A DNA stretch of 64,000 bases from Pseudomonadota bacterium (GTDB lineage Bacteria; Pseudomonadota; Alphaproteobacteria; Rhizobiales; Tepidamorphaceae): assembly GCA_023458595.1 (NCBI GenBank), contig JAEWYT010000121.1:1-64000 (forward strand), in the 5' to 3' direction. Positions 44,590 to 53,488 of the stretch are shown here, piece by piece (positions within the stretch are counted from its first letter, which is position 1; each line of letters opens with the position of its first letter). Both the position numbers and the translations under genes were made by a program. Under the pieces are notes generated by a model that saw only the letters and a list, made by a program, of their open reading frames with translations, was not told where the DNA came from and did no database searches.

Positions 44590-46835
44590 TGCTCGACAAG
44601 CCGACCCCGGAAACCCGTGAGTTCAAGGTCGTCGGTACCCGGCCGATCCGTCCCGACGGCATCGACAAGGTCACCGGCAGGGCCCGCTTCGGCGCCGACA
44701 TGACGGCCCCGGGCGCGCTCGTCGGCCTTGTCCTGCGCAGCCCGCACGCCCACGCGCGCATCCGCTCGATCGACGCTTCGAAGGCGGAAGCGCTGCAGGG
44801 CGTGAGGGCGGTCGTCACGCGCGCCGATTTCGCCACCGCGCGCGATCCAGGCGACGACACGCTCGACAACTGCATGGCCGGCGCCAAGGCGCTCTACGAC
44901 GGCCACGCCGTGGCCGCCGTCGCGGCGGTGAGCCGGTCGGTGGCGCGCAAGGCCCTGAAGCTGATCGACGTCGACTACGAGGTGCTGCCGCACGTCACCG
45001 ACGTCGACGAGGCGATGAAGCCGGATGCGCCGGTGCTGCATGAAGGCCGGGCCAGCGAGACCGTGCCGAAGGGCATGTCCGGCAACGTCGTCAACCGCTA
45101 CGAGTTCGGCCACGGCGACCCCGAGGCGGGCTTCGCCGAGGCCGACCGCGTCGTCGAGCGGACGTTCCGCACCGCAGCCACCCACCAGGGCTACATCGAG
45201 CCGCACGCCTGCCTCGCCACCATGGGCGGCGACGGCCAGGCGGACCTGTGGTGCTGCACCCAGGGCCACTACATGGTGCGCGATTTCTGCGCCGCCATGC
45301 TCGGCATCGAGATCGGCAAGCTGCGCGTCACCGCCTCCGAGATCGGCGGCGGCTTCGGCGGCAAGACGACGGTCTTCCTCGAGCCCGTGGCGCTGGCGCT
45401 CTCGCGCAAGGCCGGACGGCCGGTGAAGATGGTGATGAACCGCGAGGAGGTGCTCCGCGCGACCGGTCCGACCGCCTCCACCTCGATCGACGTCAAGATC
45501 GGCATGAAGGCGGACGGCACGATCACCGGCGCCCATGCCGAGCTGCGCTACCAGGGCGGCGCCTATCCGGGCTCCCCCGTCGAGTTCGGCTCGATGTCGG
45601 CGTTCGCCCCCTATGACCTGAAGAACGTCAGGACGGTCGGCTGGGACGTGGTCACCAACCGGCCGCGCCAGGCGGCCTATCGCGCGCCGGGCGCGCCGAT
45701 GGCGGCCTACGCCGTCGAGAGCGTCATCGACGAGCTGGCGCGCAGCTTCGACCTCGATCCGATCGACGTTCGCCTGAAGAACGCCGCCAGGCAGGGCACC
45801 CGCTCGTCCTACGGGCCGACGTTCCAGCAGATCGGCTGCGCGGCGACCCTCGAGGCGGCCAGGAAGCACCCGCACTGGTCGGCCCCGCTCGGCCCGGACC
45901 AGGGCAGGGGCGTCGCCTGCGGCTTCTGGTTCAATTTCGGCGGCAACACCTGCGTGTCGCTCAACATCAACGTCGACGGCACGGTGAGCCTGTCGGAGGG
46001 CAATCCCGACATCGGCGGCTCGCGCGCGTCGATGTCGATGATGGCGGCCGAGGAGCTCGGCGTCCCTTACGAGAAGGTCCGCGCCATCATCGCCGACACC
46101 GGCGCGCTCGGCCTCAACGACGTCACCGACGGTAGCCGCGTCACCTTCGCGGTCGGTCTCGCCACCATCGAGGCGGCCCGCGCGGCGATCCGCGAGATGT
46201 GCGGCCGCGCCGCCAAGGTCTGGGGCATCGATCCCGACGCGGTCGAATGGGTGGACGGCGCCGCGCGTCCGGCCGGTCCGAACGCCGGCCAGTTCCCGCC
46301 GATGGCGCTCGCCGAGATCGCGGCCATCGCCTCGAACACCGGCGGCCCGATCGCCGGCCACTGCGAGGTGAACGCGGAAGGCGCGGGCGTGAGCTTCGCC
46401 ACCCACATCGTCGACACCGAGATCGATCGCGAGACGGGCGCGGTGAAGGTCCTGCGCTACACGGTCGTCCAGGACGCGGGCAAGGCCGTGCATCCGGCCT
46501 ATGTCGAGGGGCAGCTCCAGGGCGGTGCGGTGCAGGGGATCGGCTGGGCGCTCAACGAGGAGTACATCTACGGCAAGGACGGCCGTCTGCAGAACCCGGG
46601 CTTCCTCGACTACCGCATTCCGGTCGCCTCCGACCTGCCGATGATCGACACGGTCGTGCTGGAAATCCCGAACCCCGGTCACCCCTACGGCGTGCGCGGC
46701 GTCGGCGAGACGTCGATCGTGCCGCCGCTGGCGGCGGTGTCCAACGCGGTCTCCCATGCCGCGGGCGTGCGGATGACCGAGCTGCCGATGTCGCCGCCGA
46801 GGGTCCTGGCCGCCCTGGACCGCGCCCGGGCCTGA
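44589..46835 (+). CDS. Molybdenum hydroxylase large subunit with unusual AYRAPGAP active-site motif
   Basis: A 748-residue molybdopterin-cytosine-dinucleotide-binding subunit. Cofactor motifs include 'EIGGGFGGKTTVFLEP' and the catalytic base Glu707 in 'GVRGVGETSIVPP'. The loop that marks substrate type reads AYRAPGAP (363-370), not the AYRCSFR of form I CO dehydrogenase and not the AYRGAGR of form II. Calling it a CO dehydrogenase is therefore unsupported; it is a hydroxylase of unknown substrate. A MoaD-like gene follows 15 bases later. Confidence 0.92.
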   Translation: MLDKPTPETREFKVVGTRPIRPDGIDKVTGRARFGADMTAPGALVGLVLRSPHAHARIRSIDASKAEALQGVRAVVTRADFATARDPGDDTLDNCMAGAKALYDGHAVAAVAAVSRSVARKALKLIDVDYEVLPHVTDVDEAMKPDAPVLHEGRASETVPKGMSGNVVNRYEFGHGDPEAGFAEADRVVERTFRTAATHQGYIEPHACLATMGGDGQADLWCCTQGHYMVRDFCAAMLGIEIGKLRVTASEIGGGFGGKTTVFLEPVALALSRKAGRPVKMVMNREEVLRATGPTASTSIDVKIGMKADGTITGAHAELRYQGGAYPGSPVEFGSMSAFAPYDLKNVRTVGWDVVTNRPRQAAYRAPGAPMAAYAVESVIDELARSFDLDPIDVRLKNAARQGTRSSYGPTFQQIGCAATLEAARKHPHWSAPLGPDQGRGVACGFWFNFGGNTCVSLNINVDGTVSLSEGNPDIGGSRASMSMMAAEELGVPYEKVRAIIADTGALGLNDVTDGSRVTFAVGLATIEAARAAIREMCGRAAKVWGIDPDAVEWVDGAARPAGPNAGQFPPMALAEIAAIASNTGGPIAGHCEVNAEGAGVSFATHIVDTEIDRETGAVKVLRYTVVQDAGKAVHPAYVEGQLQGGAVQGIGWALNEEYIYGKDGRLQNPGFLDYRIPVASDLPMIDTVVLEIPNPGHPYGVRGVGETSIVPPLAAVSNAVSHAAGVRMTELPMSPPRVLAALDRARA

Positions 46836-46850
46836 GCCCGGGGCGACGGC

Positions 46851-47096
46851 ATGGTCAAGGTCGTGATCTGGGGCTCTCTGCAGTCCGTCACCGACGGCGC
46901 AGCGGAGGTCGAGGTCGAAGCGGATACGCTCGGAGAGCTCCTGAAGGGGCTCGCCGAACGCTATCCGGGCCTGGAACCGCAGTTGAAGCGCGGGATTTCG
47001 GTCGCGATCGACGGGCGCATCTACAACGACTCCTGGTTCAAGGCGATCACGCCGGACAGCGAGGTCGTGCTCCTGCCGCGGCTGACCGGCGGATAG
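46851..47096 (+). CDS. MoaD/ThiS-like sulfur-carrier protein
   Basis: An 81-residue ubiquitin-fold protein ending in the diagnostic 'RLTGG' Gly-Gly tail, with 'TLGELLKGLAERYPGLEPQL' and 'GRIYNDSWFKAITPDSEVVL' as in MoaD/ThiS proteins. The C-terminal glycine can be thiocarboxylated for sulfur transfer, for example into molybdopterin. Its place right after the hydroxylase suggests a role in building or sulfurating that enzyme's cofactor, or a redundant MoaD. Confidence 0.85.
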   Translation: MVKVVIWGSLQSVTDGAAEVEVEADTLGELLKGLAERYPGLEPQLKRGISVAIDGRIYNDSWFKAITPDSEVVLLPRLTGG

Positions 47097-47262
47097 CCGG
47101 ACGCAGGCAGGAAGCCGTGCTTCCGTCCCGCCCGCCGCCGGTAATGCCGTGTCGTCGGCGCGGTGCATGTCGAAAACGGGGCGGCTGCGACCTGTCGCAT
47201 CCTTGCGCCGGCCGGCGGGAACTTCCATCCTGCCGGTTCGGCGACGAGCTGAGGGTGCGCTG

Positions 47263-47604
47263 ATGCACGAACTGTCGCTTTGCGAGAGTATCGTCGACGT
47301 CCTGGAGCGCCGGGCGGTCGACCACAGCTATTCGCGTGTGAGGACGGTGTGGCTCGAGATCGGCCCGCTCGCGGGCGTCGAGCTGGAGGCGCTGCGCTTC
47401 TCCTTCGACGTGGCGACGCGCGGCACGCTCGCGGAGAACGCGGCGCTGAGGATCATCGAGACGAAGGGCGAGGCCTGGTGCATGGCCTGCTCGAAGACCG
47501 TGCCGGTGAAGGAGCGTTTCGCCGCCTGCCCCGAATGCGGCAGCTACCGGCTGCAGCTCACCGGCGGCGAGGAACTGAGGATCAAGGAACTGGAGGTGGA
47601 CTGA
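47263..47604 (+). CDS. hypA: Hydrogenase nickel-incorporation protein HypA
   Basis: A 113-residue metallochaperone. It begins MHELSLCESIV, with the N-terminal Met-His-Glu nickel-binding motif, and has the zinc site 'AWCMACSKTVPVKE' plus 'AACPECGSYRL'. With HypB it delivers nickel to the hydrogenase large subunit. The internal start at 47263 is certain from this motif. It lies 166 bases after the MoaD-like gene and overlaps hypB (TGATG). Confidence 0.95.
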   Translation: MHELSLCESIVDVLERRAVDHSYSRVRTVWLEIGPLAGVELEALRFSFDVATRGTLAENAALRIIETKGEAWCMACSKTVPVKERFAACPECGSYRLQLTGGEELRIKELEVD

Positions 47605-48509
47605 TGTGCACCGTTTGCGGCTGCGGCCAGGGCGAGACGAGGATCGAGGGCAAGGGGCGCGTACATCGTCATGACCATTCCCATGATCACGACCACGACC
47701 ATGGGCACGACCATGGGCACGACCACGGGCATCATCACCACGATCATGACCATCACCACGGGCACGGCCATACCCACGACTACGGCACCGGGCCGGCGCG
47801 GGCGCACGCGCCGGGCCTGAGCCAGGCGCGCATGGTGCAGATCGAGGAGGACATCCTCGCCAAGAACAACCGGTACGCCGCCGCCAACCGCCGCTATTTC
47901 GAGGCGCGCGGCATCCTCGCCCTGAACCTCGTCTCCTCGCCGGGCTCCGGCAAGACGACGCTGCTGGTTCAGACCATCGAGGCGCTCATGCGAGAGATGC
48001 CGGTCTCGGTCATCGAGGGCGACCAGCAGACCGCCAACGACGCCGAGCGCATCCGCGAGACCGGCGCCGACGCGATCCAGATAAACACCGGCAAGGGCTG
48101 CCATCTCGACGGCCACATGATCGGCCACGCGCTCGAAAGCCTGTCGCCGGACGAGCGCGGCGTGCTGTTCATCGAGAATGTCGGCAATCTCGTCTGCCCG
48201 GCCGCCTTCGATCTCGGCGAAGCGCACAAGGTGGTGATCCTCTCGGTCACCGAGGGCGAGGACAAGCCGCTGAAGTATCCCGACATGTTCCACGCCTCCG
48301 ACCTGATGATCCTGAGCAAGGTCGACCTGCTGCCGCATCTGAATTTCGACGCCGGGCGCTGCATCGAGTACGCCCGCCGCGTCAATCCGCGCATCAAGGT
48401 GCTTAAAGTTTCGGCGACGAGCGGCGAGGGCATGGAGAGCTGGTACGCCTGGATACGCGCGACCCGGCAGCTCGCCATGACCGGCCTGCCGGCGGCGGCG
48501 GCGGAATAG
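47604..48509 (+). CDS. hypB: Hydrogenase nickel-incorporation GTPase HypB, His-rich
   Basis: A 301-residue GTPase. The N-terminal CxxCGC high-affinity nickel motif ('MCTVCGCGQG') is followed by a histidine-rich stretch (residues ~21-59, 22 His by count), used for nickel storage in other HypB proteins. P-loop 'SSPGSGKTT' (~111-119), 'VIEGDQQTANDAERI' and 'LLPHLNFD' complete the G domain. It drives GTP-dependent nickel insertion with HypA. Confidence 0.96.
   Translation: MCTVCGCGQGETRIEGKGRVHRHDHSHDHDHDHGHDHGHDHGHHHHDHDHHHGHGHTHDYGTGPARAHAPGLSQARMVQIEEDILAKNNRYAAANRRYFEARGILALNLVSSPGSGKTTLLVQTIEALMREMPVSVIEGDQQTANDAERIRETGADAIQINTGKGCHLDGHMIGHALESLSPDERGVLFIENVGNLVCPAAFDLGEAHKVVILSVTEGEDKPLKYPDMFHASDLMILSKVDLLPHLNFDAGRCIEYARRVNPRIKVLKVSATSGEGMESWYAWIRATRQLAMTGLPAAAAE
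47655..47782 (+). repeat. Low-complexity His codon repeats within hypB
   Basis: Tandem-like CAT/CAC-GAC/GGC codons encode the poly-histidine segment, including nearly identical copies of a 12-base unit (gaccatgggcac) around 47699-47722. Such repeats can expand or contract by slippage, changing nickel-binding capacity. Confidence 0.6.
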
Positions 48510-48519
48510 GAGAGTAGAC

Positions 48520-48768
48520 ATGTGTCTCGCCCTGCCGGCCCTGGTCGTGTCGATCGACGAAGCCAGCGAGATGGCGACGGTCGCGCTCGCGGGCGTCCGC
48601 AAGGCGATTTCCATCGCCCTGCTCGACGACGTCGCGATCGGCGACTACGTGCTCGTCCACGTCGGCTACGCGCTGCACAAGATCAGCCCGGAGGAGGCCG
48701 ACCGCACGCTGAAGCTGATGGAAGAGGCCGGGATCATCGAGGAAGAGCTCGAGGAGATCCGGTCATGA
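48520..48768 (+). CDS. hypC: Hydrogenase assembly chaperone HypC
   Basis: An 82-residue HypC/HybG protein beginning MCLALPA; the Cys at position 2 is essential in this family for carrying the Fe(CN)2CO unit with HypD. 'VALAGVRKAISIALLDDVAI' and 'GDYVLVHVGYALHKI' are typical. It overlaps hypD by four bases (ATGA). Confidence 0.95.
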   Translation: MCLALPALVVSIDEASEMATVALAGVRKAISIALLDDVAIGDYVLVHVGYALHKISPEEADRTLKLMEEAGIIEEELEEIRS

Positions 48769-49916
48769 AATACGTCGACGAGTATCGCCGCCCGGATCTC
48801 GCGAAATCCCTCGCCGCGGCGATCGCCCGCGAGGCCGGGCCCGACCGCCGGTATCACCTGATGGAATTCTGCGGCGGCCACACCCACGCGATCTTCCGCT
48901 ATGGCGTGCAGGACCTGATGCCCGACAACGTCCATTTCGTCCACGGGCCGGGCTGCCCGGTCTGCGTGCTGCCGATCGGGCGCATCGACGGGGCGATGGA
49001 GATCGCCGAGAAATACGGCGCCATCCTGTGCAGCTACGGCGACATGATGCGCGTGCCGGCGAGCGGGCGGCGCAGCCTGCTGAAGGCGAAGGCGGCCGGC
49101 GCCGACATCCGCATGGTCTATTCGACCCAGGACGCGCTCAGGATCGCCCGCGACAACCCGGATCGCGAGGTCGTGTTCTTCGCCATCGGCTTCGAGACCA
49201 CGACGCCGCCGACTGCCGTCGCGATCAGGCAGGCCGAGGCCGAGGGCCTGAAGAACTTCACCGTCTACTGCAACCACGTGCTGACCCCGGCCGCGATCCG
49301 GCACATCCTTAAATCCCCGGAGGTGTGCGACACGGGAACGGTTGCCATCGACGGATTCCTGGGCCCCTCGCACGTCAGCGCGGTGATCGGCAGCGCACCC
49401 TACGAGTCCGTCGCCGAGGAGTTCCAGCGCCCGGTGGTGATCGCCGGCTTCGAGCCGCTCGACGTCATGCAGGCGACCCTGATGCTGATCCGCCAGCTCA
49501 ACGAGGGCCGCCACGAGGTCGAGAACGAATACCACCGCGTCGTCACCCGCGAGGGCAACCGCAAGGCGCAGGCGCTCGTCGCCGATGTGTTCGAGCTGCG
49601 CAAGGCCTTCGAGTGGCGCGGCCTCGGCGAGGTTCCCAGCAGCGCGCTCAGGATCGGGCGGGCATACGCCGACTTCGACGCCGAGGCGCGCTTCGCGCTG
49701 TCCGGGCGCCGCGTCAGGGACGTCAAGGGCTGCGAATGCCCGGCGATCCTGCGCGGCGTAAAGAAGCCGACCGACTGCAAGCTGTTCGGCACGGTATGCA
49801 CGCCCGACAACCCGATGGGCTCGTGCATGGTGTCGTCCGAAGGCGCCTGCGCGGCCTACTGGACCTACCGGCGTTTCCGCGCACCCGAGGAAGAGGGCGA
49901 GGAGGCGGCGGCATGA
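48765..49916 (+). CDS. hypD: Hydrogenase maturation protein HypD
   Basis: A 383-residue Fe-S scaffold for Fe(CN)2CO assembly. Conserved motifs are intact: 'MEFCGGHTHAIFRYG', 'HGPGCPVCVLPI', 'FFAIGFETTTPPTAVAI', and the C-terminal cluster ligands 'GCECPAILRG', 'TDCKLFGTVCTP' and 'MGSCMVSSEGACAAYW'. It overlaps hypC and hypE by four bases each. Confidence 0.96.
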   Translation: MKYVDEYRRPDLAKSLAAAIAREAGPDRRYHLMEFCGGHTHAIFRYGVQDLMPDNVHFVHGPGCPVCVLPIGRIDGAMEIAEKYGAILCSYGDMMRVPASGRRSLLKAKAAGADIRMVYSTQDALRIARDNPDREVVFFAIGFETTTPPTAVAIRQAEAEGLKNFTVYCNHVLTPAAIRHILKSPEVCDTGTVAIDGFLGPSHVSAVIGSAPYESVAEEFQRPVVIAGFEPLDVMQATLMLIRQLNEGRHEVENEYHRVVTREGNRKAQALVADVFELRKAFEWRGLGEVPSSALRIGRAYADFDAEARFALSGRRVRDVKGCECPAILRGVKKPTDCKLFGTVCTPDNPMGSCMVSSEGACAAYWTYRRFRAPEEEGEEAAA

Positions 49917-50962
49917 ACGCCATGCACAACCGCTTCCCCGGCAGGCTCGATATGCGCGATGGCACGATCGACATGACGCACGGCAGCGGCGGCCGGGCGA
50001 TGGCGCAGCTCATCGACGAACTGTTCGTCGCCCATTTCGACAACGACCTGTTGCGCCGGGCGAACGACCAGGCCGCCTTCGACGTGCCCGCCGGCCGGCT
50101 CGTCATGTCGACGGACGGCCACGTCATCTCGCCGCTGTTCTTCCCCGGCGGCGACATCGGCTCGCTCGCCGTGCACGGCACGATCAACGACGTGGCGATG
50201 GCCGGCGCGAGGCCGCTCTATCTCTCCGCCGGCTTCATTCTGGAGGAGGGCTTCCCGCTCGCCGATCTGGAACGGATCGTCATCAGCATGGCCGAGGCCT
50301 CGAGGGCGGCGGGTGTTCCCGTCGTCACCGGCGACACCAAGGTCGTCGAGAAGGGCAAGGGCGACGGCGTCTTCATCACCACGACCGGCGTCGGCATCGT
50401 CCCGGTGGGCGTCGACATCTCCGGCGACCGCGCCGAGCAGGGCCACGCGATCCTGTTGAGCGGCTCGATCGGCGACCATGGCGTCGCCGTCTTGTCGAAG
50501 CGCGAGAACCTCGATTTCGAGACCGAGATCCTGTCGGACTCCGCTGCCCTGCACGGCCTCGTCGCGGCGATGGTGGAGGCCGTGCCTGAGATCCGCTGCC
50601 TGCGCGATCCGACGCGCGGTGGGCTGGCGGCGACGCTGAACGAGCTCGCCCGCCAGTCCGGCGTCGGCATGCGGATCAGGGAATCGGCGATTCCCCTGAA
50701 GCCCGACGTGGCGGCGGCCTGCGAGTTGCTCGGTCTCGACCCGCTCTATGTGGCCAACGAGGGCAAGCTGATCGCGATCTGCGAGGCGGCCGATGCCGGG
50801 ACGCTGCTTTCCGCCATGCGCGCCCATCCGCTCGGCGCGGAGGCTGCCATCGTCGGCGAGGTCGTCGCCGACCCGCATTCCTTCGTGCAGATGGAGACGC
50901 TGCTCGGCGGCAGCCGCATCGTCGACTGGCTCGCCGGGGAGCAGCTGCCCCGGATCTGCTGA
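49913..50962 (+). CDS. hypE: Hydrogenase maturation protein HypE
   Basis: A 349-residue PurM-like ATPase that converts the carbamoyl group received from HypF into thiocyanate on its C-terminal Cys. The protein ends LPRIC, so the essential terminal Cys349 is present. 'TIDMTHGSGGRAMAQLI' and 'GDTKVVEKGKGDGVFIT' are family landmarks. Its stop overlaps the ATG of a 62-codon ORF. Confidence 0.95.
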   Translation: MNAMHNRFPGRLDMRDGTIDMTHGSGGRAMAQLIDELFVAHFDNDLLRRANDQAAFDVPAGRLVMSTDGHVISPLFFPGGDIGSLAVHGTINDVAMAGARPLYLSAGFILEEGFPLADLERIVISMAEASRAAGVPVVTGDTKVVEKGKGDGVFITTTGVGIVPVGVDISGDRAEQGHAILLSGSIGDHGVAVLSKRENLDFETEILSDSAALHGLVAAMVEAVPEIRCLRDPTRGGLAATLNELARQSGVGMRIRESAIPLKPDVAAACELLGLDPLYVANEGKLIAICEAADAGTLLSAMRAHPLGAEAAIVGEVVADPHSFVQMETLLGGSRIVDWLAGEQLPRIC

Positions 50963-51150
50963 TGCGCGTCCTTTTCCGCACCCACGGTTTCAGCGCGCCC
51001 GCCTCGTCGCCCGGTCTCGAAGCCCGTCTCGCCGGGAAGCGCGACCGCCGCGCGACCGACGAACGGGTGAAGCCGCTTCGCGAATGCCGGGCCGGGATGC
51101 AGGAAGGCTGCGTCATGAGCGGGCCTGCGACCGTCCTCGCCGAGCGTTGA
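50962..51150 (+). CDS. Small ORF between hypE and hypF, unrecognised
   Basis: A 62-codon frame starts at a TGATG overlap with the hypE stop and ends seven bases before hypF. The Arg-rich product ('GLEARLAGKRDRRATDERVK') resembles nothing I know. The coupling geometry is the only support; it may simply be spacer sequence. Confidence 0.3.
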   Translation: MRVLFRTHGFSAPASSPGLEARLAGKRDRRATDERVKPLRECRAGMQEGCVMSGPATVLAER

Positions 51151-51157
51151 GGCGTCG

Positions 51158-53488
51158 ATGGCAGGCGTCGGATTCCGGGTACGCGGACTCGTGCAGGGCG
51201 TCGGCTTTCGCCCGCATGTCTGGCGTCTCGCCCATGAACTCGGGCTGACTGGCGAGGTCCTGAACGACGGCGAGGGCGTGCTGATCTCGGCCTACGGCGA
51301 TCCGGCCGCGCTCGCCGGATTCCGCGAAAGGCTGTCGAGAGAGGCGCCGCCGCTGTCGCGCATCGACGTCATCGAGGAAAGCGTGCTTGCCGGAACGCCG
51401 CCCGGCACGGATTTCGTCATCGTCGAGAGCCGGCCGGGCCGGGTGCGCACCGGCATCGTCCCGGATGCGGCGACCTGCCCGCAGTGCCTCGCCGACATCC
51501 GCGATCCCGGCAATCGCCGCTACCGCTATCCCTTCGCCAACTGCACCCATTGCGGCCCGCGCCTGTCGATCGTCCGGGCGATCCCCTACGACCGCGCGAA
51601 CACCAGCATGGCCGCCTTCCCGATGTGCCCGGCCTGCGCCGCCGAGTACGCCGATCCCGCCGACCGCCGCTTCCATGCCCAGCCGAACGCCTGCCCCGCG
51701 TGCGGCCCGGGACTGTGGCTGGAAGGTCCGGCGGGCGAGCTGGCCGAAGGCGAGACGGTCGAGGGCGATCCGATCGAAAGGGCCCGCGCCCTGATCCTCG
51801 ACGGCGCCATCGTCGCGGTGAAGGGCATCGGCGGCTTCCACCTCGCCTGCGACGCCGCCGACGGCGATGCGGTCGAGCGCCTGCGTGCGCGCAAGCACCG
51901 CTACGCCAAGCCGTTCGCCCTGATGGCCCGCGACCTGGCGACGGTCGCGGAGTACGCGGACCTCTCGGATGCGGAAGCCGGCATGCTGGCGAGCGCGGCC
52001 GCCCCCATCGTGGTGCTCGAAACCAGGCGGGACCGGACGCAATTGCCGGCCGCCGTCGCACCCGGCCGGCGCAGCCTCGGCTTCATGCTGCCCTATACGC
52101 CGCTGCACCATCTGCTGATGGACGGACTGGACCGGCCGGTCGTGCTCACCTCCGGCAACCGCAGCGACGAGCCGCAGGCGATCGGCAACGACGAGGCCCG
52201 GGAGCGCCTGGGGCCGATCGCGGACTGGTGGCTCATGCACGACCGCGACATCGTCAACCGTCTCGACGATTCCGTGGTCCGGGTCATGGCCGGCGCACCG
52301 ACGGTGCTGCGGGGCGGACGCGGGCTGGCACCGGCGACATTTCCGCTGCCCGCGGGTTTCGCGGGGGCTGCGACCGGGCTGGGGATGGGCGGCGAGCTGA
52401 AGGCGACTTTTTGCCTTCTCAAGGAGGGCGAGGCGATCCTTTCCCAGCACATCGGCGATCTGGAGGAAGCGAGCGTCCACGCCGACTATCGCCGGAACCT
52501 CGAGCTCTATCGCCAGATATTCGATTTCGATCCGGCAGTCGTCGCTGTCGATATGCATCCCGACTACCTGTCGGCCCAATGGGGCCGGAATCTCGTGGAA
52601 AACGAGGGTTTGCGCCTCGAGGAGGTCCAGCACCACCACGCCCATATCGCGTCCTGCATGGCCGAGCACGGCCTCGATCTCGACCATCCGCCGGTGCTCG
52701 GAATCGTCCTGGACGGCCTCGGCCACGGGGCCGACGGAACGGTGTGGGGCGGCGAATTCCTCCTGGCCGACTACCGCGGTTTCGACCGGCTCGCCCATTT
52801 CATGCCCGCCCCGCTGATCGGCGGCACGAAGGCGATGAAGCAGCCCTGGCGAAACGCCTACGCGTTCCTCGATACCTGCCTCGGCTGGCAGGAAGTCCTT
52901 GAAGATCATGCCGAATTGCCGATCGTCGCGTTGGTGCGCACGAAGTCGCCCGCGATCCTCCGCCGGATGATCGAGCAGGGGCTCAACACGCCGATGGCGG
53001 TCTCCGCCGGCCGGCTTTTCGATGCCGCCGCCGCGATCCTCGGCATCTGCCCGGACTCGATTGCCTACGAGGGCCAGGCGGCGATCGAGATGGAGGCGCT
53101 GGCGGCCGTCGCCGACGACCATCGCGGCTACGGCCATGCGATCCGGCAGGGGGTTCCGGCCGTCATCGACTGGACGCCGCTATGGCGAGAGATGCTCGCC
53201 GACCTGTCCGGCGGGACGCCCCGGCAAACGGTCGCCGCACGCTTCCACAACGGCGTCGCGGCCGCCGTCGCCGGGATGGCGAAGGCGCTCGCGGCCGGCT
53301 GCGATTTCGAGAAAATCGTGCTCTCCGGCGGCGTTTTCCAGAACCGGCTGCTGCTCGAAGGCGTCGCGGCGCGGCTTCGTTCGGCAGGACTCCAGGTGCT
53401 GATCCACCGGCAGGTCCCGCCGAACGATGGCGGCATCGCCCTCGGCCAGGCGGTCATCGCCGCGGCCCGGTCACTCGGAGCGGGCTGA
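51158..53488 (+). CDS. hypF: Carbamoyltransferase HypF
   Basis: A 776-residue multidomain enzyme that makes the CN ligand precursor from carbamoyl phosphate. In order: acylphosphatase domain ('FRVRGLVQGVGFRPHVWRLA'), two zinc-finger-like motifs ('CPQCLADI' with 'CTHCGPR', and 'CPACAAEY' with 'CPACGPG'), YrdC-like domain ('GGFHLACDAADGDAVERLR') and Kae1-like carbamoyltransferase domain ('VQHHHAHIASCMAEHGLD', 'LSGGVFQNRLL'). Length is normal, so it looks functional. It completes hypABCDEF. Confidence 0.96.
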   Translation: MAGVGFRVRGLVQGVGFRPHVWRLAHELGLTGEVLNDGEGVLISAYGDPAALAGFRERLSREAPPLSRIDVIEESVLAGTPPGTDFVIVESRPGRVRTGIVPDAATCPQCLADIRDPGNRRYRYPFANCTHCGPRLSIVRAIPYDRANTSMAAFPMCPACAAEYADPADRRFHAQPNACPACGPGLWLEGPAGELAEGETVEGDPIERARALILDGAIVAVKGIGGFHLACDAADGDAVERLRARKHRYAKPFALMARDLATVAEYADLSDAEAGMLASAAAPIVVLETRRDRTQLPAAVAPGRRSLGFMLPYTPLHHLLMDGLDRPVVLTSGNRSDEPQAIGNDEARERLGPIADWWLMHDRDIVNRLDDSVVRVMAGAPTVLRGGRGLAPATFPLPAGFAGAATGLGMGGELKATFCLLKEGEAILSQHIGDLEEASVHADYRRNLELYRQIFDFDPAVVAVDMHPDYLSAQWGRNLVENEGLRLEEVQHHHAHIASCMAEHGLDLDHPPVLGIVLDGLGHGADGTVWGGEFLLADYRGFDRLAHFMPAPLIGGTKAMKQPWRNAYAFLDTCLGWQEVLEDHAELPIVALVRTKSPAILRRMIEQGLNTPMAVSAGRLFDAAAAILGICPDSIAYEGQAAIEMEALAAVADDHRGYGHAIRQGVPAVIDWTPLWREMLADLSGGTPRQTVAARFHNGVAAAVAGMAKALAAGCDFEKIVLSGGVFQNRLLLEGVAARLRSAGLQVLIHRQVPPNDGGIALGQAVIAAARSLGAG

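Noticed and set aside
44589..46835. Labelling the hydroxylase as CO dehydrogenase
   Set aside because: The form I and form II signature loops are both absent (AYRAPGAP instead), so CO as substrate is not supported.
47655..47782. CRISPR-like or satellite repeat in the hypB region
   Set aside because: The repeats are His codons inside hypB and have no spacers; they are explained by the metal-binding segment.
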